This document shows, one piece after another, positions 1 to 7,418 of a stretch of 13,681 nt of DNA. The stretch comes from Magnetovibrio sp. Its GTDB lineage: Bacteria > Pseudomonadota > Alphaproteobacteria > Rhodospirillales > Magnetovibrionaceae. Location of the stretch: the NCBI GenBank assembly GCA_016763255.1, contig JAESUA010000235.1, positions 1 to 13,681 on the forward strand. The letters run 5' to 3'. The notes under the pieces were generated by a model. It was not told the origin of the DNA, made no database searches, and saw only the letters and a program-made list of their open reading frames with translations. The position numbers were made by a program, and so were the translations under genes. The number at the start of each line of letters is the position of its first letter. Within the stretch, counting starts at the first letter, position 1.

Positions 1-337
1 CTAGCTCAGGGTGGGGCTCCAGGGTGGTGGCAAGCTTGGCAAAATACAGGCTTGAATTGATGTCACCTGCTTGGGCTTTGAGAGATGCCAGCGCGTCCAC
101 ATAATCACGGCACTCAGGGTCGATCTGATGGGCTGAGTTGAACATCTCCATGGCCCGCCCACTGTCTCCTAAAATTAAAGAGCAAAGTCCCAAAAGGTGC
201 AGCGCTTCGGGAATTTCAGGATCCTTCTTGAGTATGCCTTGTATGACTTCCAGGGCTTGGTTGGGGTCATTGGCTATTAAGGCTTTGATGGCGTCCTGCA
301 GGTGTTCGAGATGATCGGTAGAAACGATGCTGGTCAT
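1..337 (-). CDS. TPR-repeat protein, N-terminal fragment (runs off left edge)
   Basis: An open frame begins at an ATG (337-335) and continues without a stop to base 1, giving 112 codons of an incomplete protein. The translation (starting MTSIVSTDHLEHLQDAIK) shows tetratricopeptide helices: paired motifs of the form A-x-x-x-L-x-x-x-P, with matches around residues 13-40 (QALEVIQGILKKDP), 44-74 (LHLLGLCSLILGDSGRAMEM) and 80-110. TPRs are protein-binding scaffolds. No catalytic domain is visible because the C-terminus lies outside the window. It is transcribed away from the TPR/glycosyltransferase gene at 488, from a shared intergenic region of about 150 bases. The context suggests another component of flagellin glycosylation or a second TPR-glycosyltransferase, but this is inference. 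The frame and TPR character are well supported. The function is unknown. Confidence 0.8.
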   Translation of the reverse strand, partial: MTSIVSTDHLEHLQDAIKALIANDPNQALEVIQGILKKDPEIPEALHLLGLCSLILGDSGRAMEMFNSAHQIDPECRDYVDALASLKAQAGDINSSLYFAKLATTLEPHPEL

Positions 338-487
338 GGCAGCCCTGTTCTTTCTGAAATGAGTAGATCGCAGTGGGTAACGGTCTTGCGGTCTATGATG
401 TTGCATAGAAAATTTAAATTCAACTTAATCAGATGACAGGCATGTCTGAGGTTGCCTTGTGAAACCGTTGCCCGCATGATCGCCATC
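338..487. promoter_or_regulatory. Divergent intergenic region between two TPR genes
   Basis: About 150 bases separate the two divergent starts and must hold the promoters for both. A distinctly AT-rich patch lies at about 405-430 and contains a perfect 10-base palindrome, AATTTAAATT (411-420). Leftward, TTGAAT is followed 17 bases later by CATCAT, a weak sigma70-like arrangement. No convincing sigma54 (-24/-12) element is visible. The call of a shared regulatory region rests on gene geometry, and the specific boxes are tentative. Confidence 0.35.
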
Positions 488-2026
488 ATGACAGACGATG
501 ATACTCTCGAGCGCGCACGGACACACATCGGTGCCGGGCAAATCCAGCAAGCATTGGACCTTTGCCTGCCGTTGGCTAACACCGGCAATGCAGAAGCCAT
601 CTATCTTTTGGCGATCGTGTCGCATCACGGTGCAATGCATGAAGAAGCCTTGAATCTATACCGTGAGGCCGCAAAACAACTGCCGGATCGGGCCGACGTT
701 TTTTATAATTTTGGTGTATTTTTGCGTGAACAGGGGCAGGTGGACGGCGCAATTGAAGCTTGGATGCAAGCCGCAAAACTCAATTCCAACCATTGGCAGG
801 CCAGCTTTAACCTTGGCGTCGCCTTGAGCGAGACCCAGCGTGATGAAGAAGCGGTGGCGGCTTATGAACATACGTTACGGGCTGCACCGGGAAATGTAGA
901 TGCCTCGTTCAATATGGGAAATGTGCGCTATCGCTTGGGCCAGTGGGCGGACGCGCGCACTGCATTTGAACAGGTTTTGAAAATTCAGCCCAAACATACC
1001 GGGGCACAAACCAACTTAGGCCTGACCTTGGTGCGCAGTGGTGACGATGTAAGCGGCGTCAAACTTTGCCGGGATGCGGTGAGCGGTTCGCCCGATCATA
1101 TCGCGGCCCATGTTAATTTGGGCCACGCTCTTTTGGCCGCTGGAGATTGGCACGCTGGATTTCGAGAACTGGAGTGGCGCTGGAAAGTACAGATCGCTCC
1201 CGCGCATTTGATCAACACGCCGCATTGGGATGGCGGCAAGCTCAACGGCAGCCATCTGGTGTTGTATGGTGAACAGGGCCATGGCGATGTTTTGCAATTT
1301 GTGCGTTTTGTCTCTCTCGCGCGTGAAATGGCCTGCGCTGAGCGGCTCAGTATTGTTTGCCACCCGGCTCTTAAAGGGGTGGTTGCCCGGGTGCTCGGTG
1401 TTGATGATGTTTTTGCCTTGGACGAAGACCCCGGACAGGCTGATGCCACGGCAGCCTTGATGAGTTTGCCAACCATATTATGGCGCCAAGACAGTCGGCC
1501 TTTGCCGCCTCCGCCTTATATTCAAGCGCCGCCGCCGCGTTTTTTTGATGTCGTGTCGCAACGTGATTTGCGGGTTGGTTTGGTGTGGCGGGGCAATCGC
1601 GATCATGCCAATGACGTTAATCGCTCATGTGCGTTGTCCCCATTGTTGGCCCTGTGTGATGTGCCCGGGGTCCATCTATTTTCGTTGCAGTGGCAGTCAA
1701 TGACGGTCGAAGAACAAGCTATTGCTGCGGGGCATGACAATTTTGTCGATTTGGGGCATGATTTTGATGGGTTTGATCAGGCGGCTGAAATCTTGGCGGG
1801 TCTTGATGTTTTGGTCACGGTGGACACCGCGATGGCCCACCTTGCGGGGGCGATGGGTTTGGAGACCTGGCTGATCTTGCCTAAGGTCAGCGATTGGCGT
1901 TGGCGCACTGCGGATGGATACCCGCAATGGTATCCACAAGTAAGATTATTTCAGAAAACCGATCAAGAAAATGATTGGTCAGGCGTTGTCACTCGATTGA
2001 GCAAAGCGCTGAGTGAAAAAACTTAA
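488..2026 (+). CDS. TPR protein with C-terminal GT9-like glycosyltransferase domain (FlmG-like architecture)
   Basis: A soluble protein of 512 residues counted from the ATG at 488. In-frame alternatives are an ATG at 476 and a TTG at 452. None has a good Shine-Dalgarno, so the start is uncertain. Residues about 5-230 are TPR repeats, with recurring YNFGVFLREQGQVDGAIEAW-like units. Residues about 255-510 look like a GT-B, glycosyltransferase family 9 / heptosyltransferase-like domain: GEQGHGDVLQFVRF (261-274), VGLVWRGN (363-370) and VDTAMAHLAGAMG (445-457), the last a typical donor-binding region. In Caulobacter, FlmG joins a flagellin-binding TPR domain to a glycosyltransferase domain and glycosylates flagellin. 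The similarity here is one of architecture and context (FlbT, NeuB and flagellin nearby), and orthology is inferred. No signal peptide or membrane segment is seen. Its TAA overlaps the stop of the convergent amidotransferase gene. Confidence 0.85.
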   Translation: MTDDDTLERARTHIGAGQIQQALDLCLPLANTGNAEAIYLLAIVSHHGAMHEEALNLYREAAKQLPDRADVFYNFGVFLREQGQVDGAIEAWMQAAKLNSNHWQASFNLGVALSETQRDEEAVAAYEHTLRAAPGNVDASFNMGNVRYRLGQWADARTAFEQVLKIQPKHTGAQTNLGLTLVRSGDDVSGVKLCRDAVSGSPDHIAAHVNLGHALLAAGDWHAGFRELEWRWKVQIAPAHLINTPHWDGGKLNGSHLVLYGEQGHGDVLQFVRFVSLAREMACAERLSIVCHPALKGVVARVLGVDDVFALDEDPGQADATAALMSLPTILWRQDSRPLPPPPYIQAPPPRFFDVVSQRDLRVGLVWRGNRDHANDVNRSCALSPLLALCDVPGVHLFSLQWQSMTVEEQAIAAGHDNFVDLGHDFDGFDQAAEILAGLDVLVTVDTAMAHLAGAMGLETWLILPKVSDWRWRTADGYPQWYPQVRLFQKTDQENDWSGVVTRLSKALSEKT

Positions 2027-3861
2027 ACCTGCCAGTGGTCATATTGATCGTATAAGGCACGGCACGATACGAAGCTGAATAAAAATTTGCTGAGGGAATT
2101 GGGCCATTCTTCGCGGTCCAACAATTTGCTAAATTTATCCTTATCAACGACATCAAAAATGGCGCTGTCGCTGAGCAGGCGTTCGCGGGTGGCGGGGTCT
2201 TTCACGTCCACCAAAGACAAGATAGAAGCGTTAAAGCCTTTTTTGGTGCGATCCAGGCGAACCTGATCGGTTAAGGCGCCTTGGCTGGCGGCGCGAAGCA
2301 GCCATTTGGCATAGCCATCGTGAATAAGGTGTCGGGCCGGAACCGTATAGAGAAACTCCACCAGTTCTCGGTCCAAGTAAGGCGAGCGGTTTTCCACCGA
2401 CCAGCGCATTGAATTGGCATCGTCTTCGGCCAAAAGCACCGGAATGGATTCGTGGAAAAGTTCGTTCATCATGCGGTTGCGCAGCAAGTTTTCGCTGTAG
2501 GGGGTCTCGGCAAAATCCTCATGAAACGGCTGAGTTAAAAGGTCTTCGAATACATCTTGGTTGAGAAAGATATGCTCGCGCTGGTTTGGATTTTGGGCAA
2601 ACGCGAGCGGGTCTTGCAAATACGGATTGCGCACCACCGCGCCATAGCTTTGCCGCCAATCCTCAACCAGGGTCTGGAATTCTGCTTCGCTGGTGCTGGC
2701 ACTCATTTGCGCCAGCCACATGGAATAGTGGTCATAATAACCGGTGAAAATTTCATCGGCGGCGGTGCCCGATATGGCGATTTTATAGCCTTGATCGTGG
2801 ATGCTTTGGGATAAAAATGAATGCACATAATAGCTGATGGTCAACACCGGTTGACGGCGGTAAGCCACCAGATCGTCGAGACGTTCAAAAAAGCCGTCGG
2901 TTGAGGTTTGAACCTTGAAGGTTTCACAGCCCAGGTCTTGCACGACGGCTTCGATGTTGGCGCTTTCGTTGTAGCGTGGATCGCCGTCGATGATGGAAAA
3001 ACAGTGCAGCTCTTGGTCAAAGCGTTTGGCGGCTATGGATGCCAGGGCGGTGGAATCCACCCCGCCGGACAAGCAAAAAGCCACCGGAACATCGGCGCGC
3101 AGACGGGTGCGTACGGCACGATCAAGTCGCTCACGCGTGCCATCTAAGGCCTCGTTCATGCTCATTTCAACCGGTGTGTAGTTGAGTTGCCAATAGGCTC
3201 GCGCTTGAGGTGTTGAGCCATCATGCAAAACGGCCGTTGAAGCGTTCGGGAATACACCGACGTCTTTGTAAAAAGTCCGTGATTTCTTGTGTACCGCTTT
3301 GTAGCCATTGACCAAGAAACGCATGATACTTTGTTGATCGAGTTCGGGTTTGCGCCCCGACAACGCGGCTAATGCAGTGATGTCGGAGGCAAAATACAGC
3401 GTGCCTTCAACCTGTTGGGTGTACAGCGGTTTTTCACCAAAGCGGTCACGGCTTAACACCAGTCCGCGGGCCGGGTCCAAAATCGCCAACGCCCACATGC
3501 CTTCAAACCTGTCGAAGCAATCAAGCCCCCACGCCCGGTAACCTTCCAAAACCACTTCCGTATCCGATTGGGTGGTGAAGGTGTGGCCGCGAAGCACCAG
3601 TTCGTCGCGCAGCTCAACGTAGTTATAGAGTTCACCGTTGTAGACCAGCGTCAAATTGTCACGTTGGAACGGCTGGTTGGCCCGGGGGTCCAGATCGATG
3701 ATGGACAGGCGCGTGTGAAGCAGAGACACCTGGGCATTTTGGTAGGTCGCGCAAAACTCGCCACGGGCATCCGGGCCACGCAGACGCATGGCTTGCAAGG
3801 CCTTGGCGCGGCGGGCAGGGGCCGGTAAAACCGCGCCGATGGAGCCCGCGATGCCGCACAT
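2023..3861 (-). CDS. Asparagine synthase-type glutamine amidotransferase (AsnB family)
   Basis: A 612-residue protein of full AsnB length. The N-terminal class II glutaminase domain starts MCGIAG, so Cys2 would be the nucleophile after Met removal. It also shows RLSIIDL (51-57), VYNGELYNY (73-81) and SDTEVVLEGY (99-108). The C-terminal synthetase domain has the pyrophosphate loop SGGVDS (265-270), SGTAADEIFTGY (364-375) and ENRSPYLDRELVEF (490-503). The family uses glutamine and ATP to amidate a carboxylate through an adenylate. Members in surface-glycan loci often act on something other than aspartate. The ATG lies only three bases after the stop of the NeuB gene, so the two are surely co-transcribed and probably coupled. 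This suggests amidation of a nonulosonate or related sugar acid, which is inference. Ordinary asparagine synthesis cannot be excluded. The stop overlaps that of the convergent TPR-GT gene, with no terminator between. Confidence 0.93.
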   Translation of the reverse strand: MCGIAGSIGAVLPAPARRAKALQAMRLRGPDARGEFCATYQNAQVSLLHTRLSIIDLDPRANQPFQRDNLTLVYNGELYNYVELRDELVLRGHTFTTQSDTEVVLEGYRAWGLDCFDRFEGMWALAILDPARGLVLSRDRFGEKPLYTQQVEGTLYFASDITALAALSGRKPELDQQSIMRFLVNGYKAVHKKSRTFYKDVGVFPNASTAVLHDGSTPQARAYWQLNYTPVEMSMNEALDGTRERLDRAVRTRLRADVPVAFCLSGGVDSTALASIAAKRFDQELHCFSIIDGDPRYNESANIEAVVQDLGCETFKVQTSTDGFFERLDDLVAYRRQPVLTISYYVHSFLSQSIHDQGYKIAISGTAADEIFTGYYDHYSMWLAQMSASTSEAEFQTLVEDWRQSYGAVVRNPYLQDPLAFAQNPNQREHIFLNQDVFEDLLTQPFHEDFAETPYSENLLRNRMMNELFHESIPVLLAEDDANSMRWSVENRSPYLDRELVEFLYTVPARHLIHDGYAKWLLRAASQGALTDQVRLDRTKKGFNASILSLVDVKDPATRERLLSDSAIFDVVDKDKFSKLLDREEWPNSLSKFLFSFVSCRALYDQYDHWQV

Positions 3862-3864
3862 GGC

Positions 3865-4881
3865 CTAGTCCATTTCCACGTCGATGCGGCGAATGCTTTC
3901 GCCCAGCTTATAAGCTTGGGTGATGCGCTTGCCGATCAAGGTGTCGATTTGGTCGGCGGGGAACTCGGTGGCGGGGCGGGCAAACATCAAGTCTTCGTTG
4001 CTGAGGGTGTGCCCGGCTTTTAATTCACAGGCCGCCACCACGCCCTTACGCACCGCTTCAAGCAGCGGTTGCTCGGCGCTTTGGCGCACTTTGCTGCGGG
4101 TGCCAAGACCTTGTCTGATGCGCGGTGCCATCGCCACCAACATTTTAAGGTCTGAGGGTTCACACGACAGTTCATGGTCGCGAAACGCGCGTCCGGTTTT
4201 GCAGTCGGTGAAGTGCACTTCGATCACACAGGCGCCGTGGGCGATGGCCCCAAAGCAGGCTTCCATGCCGATCACATGATTGGAATAGCCGACCCTCAAG
4301 CCGGTTGTTTGCGCCGAAAAGGGAACCGCCAGCACGTTGGCTTGCTCGATCGGCGTTGGGTAGGCTGACACACAGTGCAGTAACACCAGGCGATCCCGGA
4401 TGTCGGCGGTTCCGGCCTCATCCTTGAACCATGCAATGGCTTGATTGATTTCGTCCATGGTGCCCAAGCCGGTCGACAAAAGGATTGGACGTTCGCTCGC
4501 CGCCGCACCGCGGATGGCCGGCTCAAACGTGAGATCGCCACTGGCGATTTTGATGGCCGGAAGGAGGTCCGCATCGATGGCGATTTTATCTTCGCTTAAG
4601 GGTGTGGAAAGGATGGCAACGTCGAGCGCATTTGCCTCGTCACGCAAGGCACGCATGGCGTCATCATCCAAGCAAAATGACCCGACCCGTGCCAATCGTG
4701 CCGGATCGGAAGCCGAGGCATAGCGTGCGGGGCTATAATTTTGAAACTTGACCGCGTCAGCGCCGGCACCGGCCGCAAGGCGCAAAAGCTTGATCGCGGC
4801 ATCAAAATCACCTTCGTGATTGACGCCGATTTCAGCGATGATGGCGATTTCGGTATCGAGGTCTTTTCCGAAAAGATGCAT
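3865..4881 (-). CDS. neuB: NeuB-family nonulosonate synthase (sialic/legionaminic/pseudaminic acid synthase)
   Basis: A 338-residue protein matching the two-domain NeuB family. The TIM-barrel portion shows IAEIGVNHEG (14-23), AVKFQ (43-47), KIASGDL (111-117), STGLGTMDEI (136-145), LLHCVSAYPT (167-176), GYSNHVIG (198-205) and VIEVHFT (219-225), which contributes a metal-ligand histidine. Residues about 278-338 form the SAF (antifreeze-like) domain with the RPAT segment (302-305). The enzyme condenses phosphoenolpyruvate with a 2-acetamido hexose to form a 9-carbon nonulosonate in the cytoplasm. Sequence inspection alone does not separate NeuB, LegI and PseI, so the exact sugar is open. The flagellin context favours pseudaminic or legionaminic type. 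It lies 41 bases after flbT and 3 bases before the amidotransferase. The ATG at 4881 has only a weak AGG-containing ribosome site. No CMP-transferase (NeuA/PseF) lies in the window. Confidence 0.92.
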   Translation of the reverse strand: MHLFGKDLDTEIAIIAEIGVNHEGDFDAAIKLLRLAAGAGADAVKFQNYSPARYASASDPARLARVGSFCLDDDAMRALRDEANALDVAILSTPLSEDKIAIDADLLPAIKIASGDLTFEPAIRGAAASERPILLSTGLGTMDEINQAIAWFKDEAGTADIRDRLVLLHCVSAYPTPIEQANVLAVPFSAQTTGLRVGYSNHVIGMEACFGAIAHGACVIEVHFTDCKTGRAFRDHELSCEPSDLKMLVAMAPRIRQGLGTRSKVRQSAEQPLLEAVRKGVVAACELKAGHTLSNEDLMFARPATEFPADQIDTLIGKRITQAYKLGESIRRIDVEMD

Positions 4882-4922
4882 GGCGTTCTGCCTAAGTCCG
4901 TTTCGTGAATGGGGAGGGGAGT

Positions 4923-5411
4923 TTATGGGGCTTTAGAGTTTTTTTCGCCCACATTTTCGATTTCATCACCTGTGTTCTCATCTTCTTCCAGGTGCTCTTG
5001 CTCAACATATGAGGCAAGGTCATGGTGGAATTGTTGGAGCACGTTGGCTTCGTGAGAAATTAGGTTGTGGGTTTTTTTCAGCGCTTTGTAGATTTTGCCG
5101 TCGGCCACTGCGTTTTGAATTTCTTGCGCGATGCCCTTGGCGCTTGGACAGGCCTGCACGTAGTCATTCAAGTGATCGCCAAATGTTTTCATATGATCAT
5201 CGGCATGGTCGGGGAACATGTAGGCGCACTGCAAGGAAAAATACACCCGCGCGGCCGGGGTGGCTTCATCCGTTTTGGACAGCACTTCCTTGTTGCGCAA
5301 AATGGCAGCTTCGTTGTGAACCAAAATTTTAGCGTTGGTGCCGATATTTTCGATCACGGCACCGTTGATCATCAACTTGTCCCCGGATTTAAATTCGAGC
5401 TTGAGCGGCAC
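4923..5411 (-). CDS. flbT: FlbT, flagellin mRNA post-transcriptional regulator
   Basis: A 162-residue protein read from a GTG (5411-5409). This start is chosen because a perfect AGGAGG lies seven bases upstream, on the complement of 5419-5424, and because the family begins M-P-L-K-L. The longer frame from a TTG at 5438 would place the ribosome site inside the gene. Visible family signatures are MPLKLEFKSGDKLMINGAV (1-19), the ILVHNEAAILR stretch (29-39) and EATPAARVYFSLQCAYM (49-65). The C-terminus (about 139-157) is strongly acidic. FlbT is known in Caulobacter to act on the 5' leader of flagellin mRNA and lower its stability until the hook is complete. In Brucella/Rhizobium relatives the effect can be positive. 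Its usual neighbour flaF is absent here. It leads a group with the nonulosonate synthase 41 bases downstream, implying co-expression with glycosylation genes. Confidence 0.92.
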   Translation of the reverse strand: MPLKLEFKSGDKLMINGAVIENIGTNAKILVHNEAAILRNKEVLSKTDEATPAARVYFSLQCAYMFPDHADDHMKTFGDHLNDYVQACPSAKGIAQEIQNAVADGKIYKALKKTHNLISHEANVLQQFHHDLASYVEQEHLEEDENTGDEIENVGEKNSKAP

Positions 5412-5418
5412 GTTCGAT

Positions 5419-5424
5419 CCTCCT
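5419..5424 (-). promoter_or_regulatory. Shine-Dalgarno of flbT (decides GTG start)
   Basis: Read leftward this is AGGAGG, followed by seven bases (ATCGAAC) and then GTG CCG CTC AAG. It is the best ribosome binding site in the leftward genes and fixes the flbT start at 5411. Confidence 0.85.
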
Positions 5425-5530
5425 GATGCAATCTGCACTCTATCCCTGAAACGGGAAATCCCCTGATATTAGCGGGGCATTATTGCCGAGTCATCGTTAA
5501 TTCTCTGTGTATGAGATAGGACGATATGTG

Positions 5531-5545
5531 GGGGCGTTACACCCC
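5531..5545 (-). terminator. Weak hairpin after the deacetylase gene
   Basis: Read leftward, 17 bases after the deacetylase stop, GGGGUG-UAA-CGCCCC can fold into a six-pair stem with one G-U pair. It is not followed by a run of U. It may attenuate transcription between the formyltransferase/deacetylase pair and flbT, but it is not a convincing intrinsic terminator. Confidence 0.25.
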
Positions 5546-5561
5546 GGCCTATTAAATTGCT

Positions 5562-6464
5562 TCACATGACCATGATACGGCGCAGGTCGAACAGGCAATA
5601 TCCGACTGCATTGGTGCCTTCGATGGCCGAAGGGCTGCAGGTGATGCCATTGTCTTTGAGCAGGTGTATGGTGCGCTCATCATAGGTGTGAGCAAGGCCT
5701 TCGGGGTAGGCGTAGTGGGGGCTGGTGATGTTGGCCTTGTCTTTGAGCATCTGGATGCTGGTGTCGATTTCCCAAGTCAGGGTTTGGTCATCGAGAAACG
5801 CCAAGATGGGGTGGGTGTGAGAGTGCCCGGCGACAATGAAATTGTCGCACGCATCCAATTCACACACTTGTTTCCAGTTCATTTTCTGGTCCAAGGGATG
5901 ATCGCTGGTGTGTGTTTCGCCAAACCCCAGTTGGATTTGAATGTCGGTTGCCAAGCCTTGGGCATTGAGAGTGGGATCGGATTTTACATGGGTGCGGATG
6001 TCGCCCAGCATGTCGATTTTGGTCTCAGCACTATCAAACCGGCGCTCACCCCACGGCAATCGAAGTTGTCCCGCGGCCACATCTTCGACCACCAATTCGA
6101 TGCGGTCGACCCAGGACATGGTGTTGTTTTCGATGAAATCGGTGGTCACATAAAAGGTTGCGGGAAGCTTTAAATCATTGAGCACCGGCGCGGCCAAGGA
6201 ATGATTGTTTTCAAAACCATCATCAAAGGTGATGGCAAATGCGCGTGGCGGCAAAGGGCGGCCACCGTTCCAGGCCTCGACAATGTCATCCATGGAAACC
6301 GCCGCGCCATGTTTTTTGAGATCACCGCACACAGCCGTGAACTCATCAATGTGCAGGTGTTTGCGGTTGTAGTTGCGCACCTGTACATCGGTTTCACCCA
6401 CCACACCGTGAAACAGGTAAATGGCGACTTCGGTATCGCTCAGCCAGGAGCTAACGTTCTTCAT
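5562..6464 (-). CDS. Polysaccharide deacetylase (NodB/CE4) family protein
   Basis: A 300-residue protein starting at the ATG at 6464, chosen because it forms an ATGA overlap with the stop of the formyltransferase gene. The upstream TTG at 6500 is the less likely alternative. The NodB fold is shown by ITFDDGF (78-84), carrying the catalytic and metal-binding aspartates, HSHTH (214-218), which fits the H-S-x-x-H metal motif, and YAYPEG (251-256) in the place of the usual R/Y-x-P-x-G motif. CE4 enzymes remove N-acyl groups (acetyl, and formyl in ArnD) from amino sugars using a divalent metal. No signal peptide or membrane segment is apparent, so a cytoplasmic sugar substrate is likelier than cell wall. 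It is translationally coupled to the formyltransferase, so the two probably act on the same amino sugar. The substrate is unknown. Confidence 0.88.
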   Translation of the reverse strand: MKNVSSWLSDTEVAIYLFHGVVGETDVQVRNYNRKHLHIDEFTAVCGDLKKHGAAVSMDDIVEAWNGGRPLPPRAFAITFDDGFENNHSLAAPVLNDLKLPATFYVTTDFIENNTMSWVDRIELVVEDVAAGQLRLPWGERRFDSAETKIDMLGDIRTHVKSDPTLNAQGLATDIQIQLGFGETHTSDHPLDQKMNWKQVCELDACDNFIVAGHSHTHPILAFLDDQTLTWEIDTSIQMLKDKANITSPHYAYPEGLAHTYDERTIHLLKDNGITCSPSAIEGTNAVGYCLFDLRRIMVM

Positions 6465-7171
6465 AAGCGGGCCGTATGCTTGATAAACTTGCGCACGCAA
6501 ATGTCTTTTAAGGCGCTCGGCATGAAGGAATAATAGCGCCCCCGACTGCGTTGAGGGCGTGAAATGAAGGCTTTGTTCTTGATGAATTCAGCCATAGCCT
6601 CCAGGCTCAAACGCACGCAAACCTCGGTATTTGCCTTGCGCAATTGGTGTAGTGCCATGCCGGGGTACAAAGCGATTGGCAGGGCTGAAATGATACGCCC
6701 ATCGTCCAGTTCTTCGCTCAGGGTATGCAACGTGGTGATCAAATCGGCAAATTCTTCATGGTAAATGGCCCATAAATGGGTGTCCAGGCCCCGGTAAGTC
6801 TCCGGATCACCGCCGTGAAGGTTCACTATAGTGTTATTGCAGACTTGAATGACGTCTGCAGACAGCTTGCCCGTGCCAAATACGACGATGGCATCAAGCG
6901 CGGCACTTTGAATGTCTGCGATGGCGTCTGGGGTGTTGAGGGTTTGATATCGGCGAGGGGTGCACACGTCAGCCAGGGATGTGGCATGACCATCAAACCA
7001 GGCCTCGCACTCGAAGGCATCACGTTGCGCTTCGAACGCATGCGCGCAATCAAATGGCGCAGCCACTTGGCGCGTTTGTTCAAAAACCACTAAATCCGCA
7101 TATTGCAGGCTCAATTGCTGGACAAAATAAGCGTGATGAAGCGTATCAGTGGTGAAAATGCCGAGTTTCAT
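6461..7171 (-). CDS. Formyltransferase-fold protein (probable sugar N-formyltransferase)
   Basis: A 236-residue protein from the ATG at 7171. A TTG two codons upstream is also open. It has the formyltransferase N-terminal fold: VVFGTGKL (96-103), then IVNLHGGDPETYRG (115-128), corresponding to the N-x-H-x-S-x-L-P-x-Y-R-G catalytic segment, with Asn117 and His119. TTLHTLSEELDDG (147-159) supplies the probable catalytic aspartate. The family transfers formyl from 10-formyltetrahydrofolate to an amine. The length is close to single-domain sugar formyltransferases and shorter than methionyl-tRNA formyltransferase (about 310), which favours a nucleotide-linked amino sugar. Its stop overlaps the deacetylase start (ATGA). 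It is divergent from the flagellin gene across a 255-base region. An unrelated formyl- or transcarbamylase-like role remains possible. Confidence 0.83.
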   Translation of the reverse strand: MKLGIFTTDTLHHAYFVQQLSLQYADLVVFEQTRQVAAPFDCAHAFEAQRDAFECEAWFDGHATSLADVCTPRRYQTLNTPDAIADIQSAALDAIVVFGTGKLSADVIQVCNNTIVNLHGGDPETYRGLDTHLWAIYHEEFADLITTLHTLSEELDDGRIISALPIALYPGMALHQLRKANTEVCVRLSLEAMAEFIKNKAFISRPQRSRGRYYSFMPSALKDICVRKFIKHTARL

Positions 7172-7378
7172 ATCCAATTTCTCGCCGAAATGATTCGTGC
7201 AAAGCCTACGGGGTTTTCACGTATGCCTAAAGCAAACTTTCACTCAGTACCCTGCAAAGACACAGAAAATACAGCGGTGTATGTCCCGTAAATGGCAGAA
7301 TCGTTTGTGTTTGCAATTGCTGGGGAACGGATGTACGATAATTAAGCGAGTCTAGAACTAGGCCTCGTAATGACAGTT

Positions 7379-7399
7379 CCGGGGTGAGAAACACCTCGG
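7379..7399 (+). promoter_or_regulatory. Hairpin in flagellin mRNA leader (candidate FlbT target)
   Basis: CCGGGGUG (7379-7386), loop AGAAA, and CACCUCGG (7392-7399) form an eight-pair stem with a single G-U pair, ending 14 bases before the ribosome site. Two copies of the self-complementary TCTAGA (7351-7356 and 7407-7412) flank it and could pair to close a larger structure abutting the Shine-Dalgarno. There is no U-run, so it is not a terminator. In Caulobacter, FlbT acts through the structured leader of the fljK flagellin mRNA. The presence of flbT 2 kb away suggests an analogous role, which is inference. Confidence 0.6.
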
Positions 7400-7412
7400 T
7401 ACATTCTCTAGA

Positions 7413-7418
7413 AAGGAG
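7413..7418 (+). promoter_or_regulatory. Shine-Dalgarno of flagellin gene
   Basis: AAGGAG lies eight bases before the ATG at 7427, as expected for a highly translated gene. It directly follows the second TCTAGA, so leader folding could mask it. Confidence 0.85.

Noticed and set aside
1016..1476. Long minus-strand frames within the TPR-GT gene
   Set aside because: They are antisense to well-supported TPR and glycosyltransferase motifs. The overlapping frames have compositionally odd, low-information translations.
5460..5477. CCCC ... GGGG inverted repeat upstream of flbT
   Set aside because: Only four pairs form around a ten-base loop, which is not distinguishable from chance.
5664..6173. 169-codon open frame on the plus strand
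   Set aside because: It lies entirely antisense to the deacetylase gene, whose NodB motifs and coupling to the formyltransferase are clear. Its translation has no recognisable domain and no ribosome site.
7293..7308. Possible sigma54 promoter (TGGCAG ... TTTG) before flagellin
   Set aside because: The -24 half is good, but the -12 half lacks GC at the required ten-base spacing from GG. Kept only as a tentative mention in the intergenic entry.
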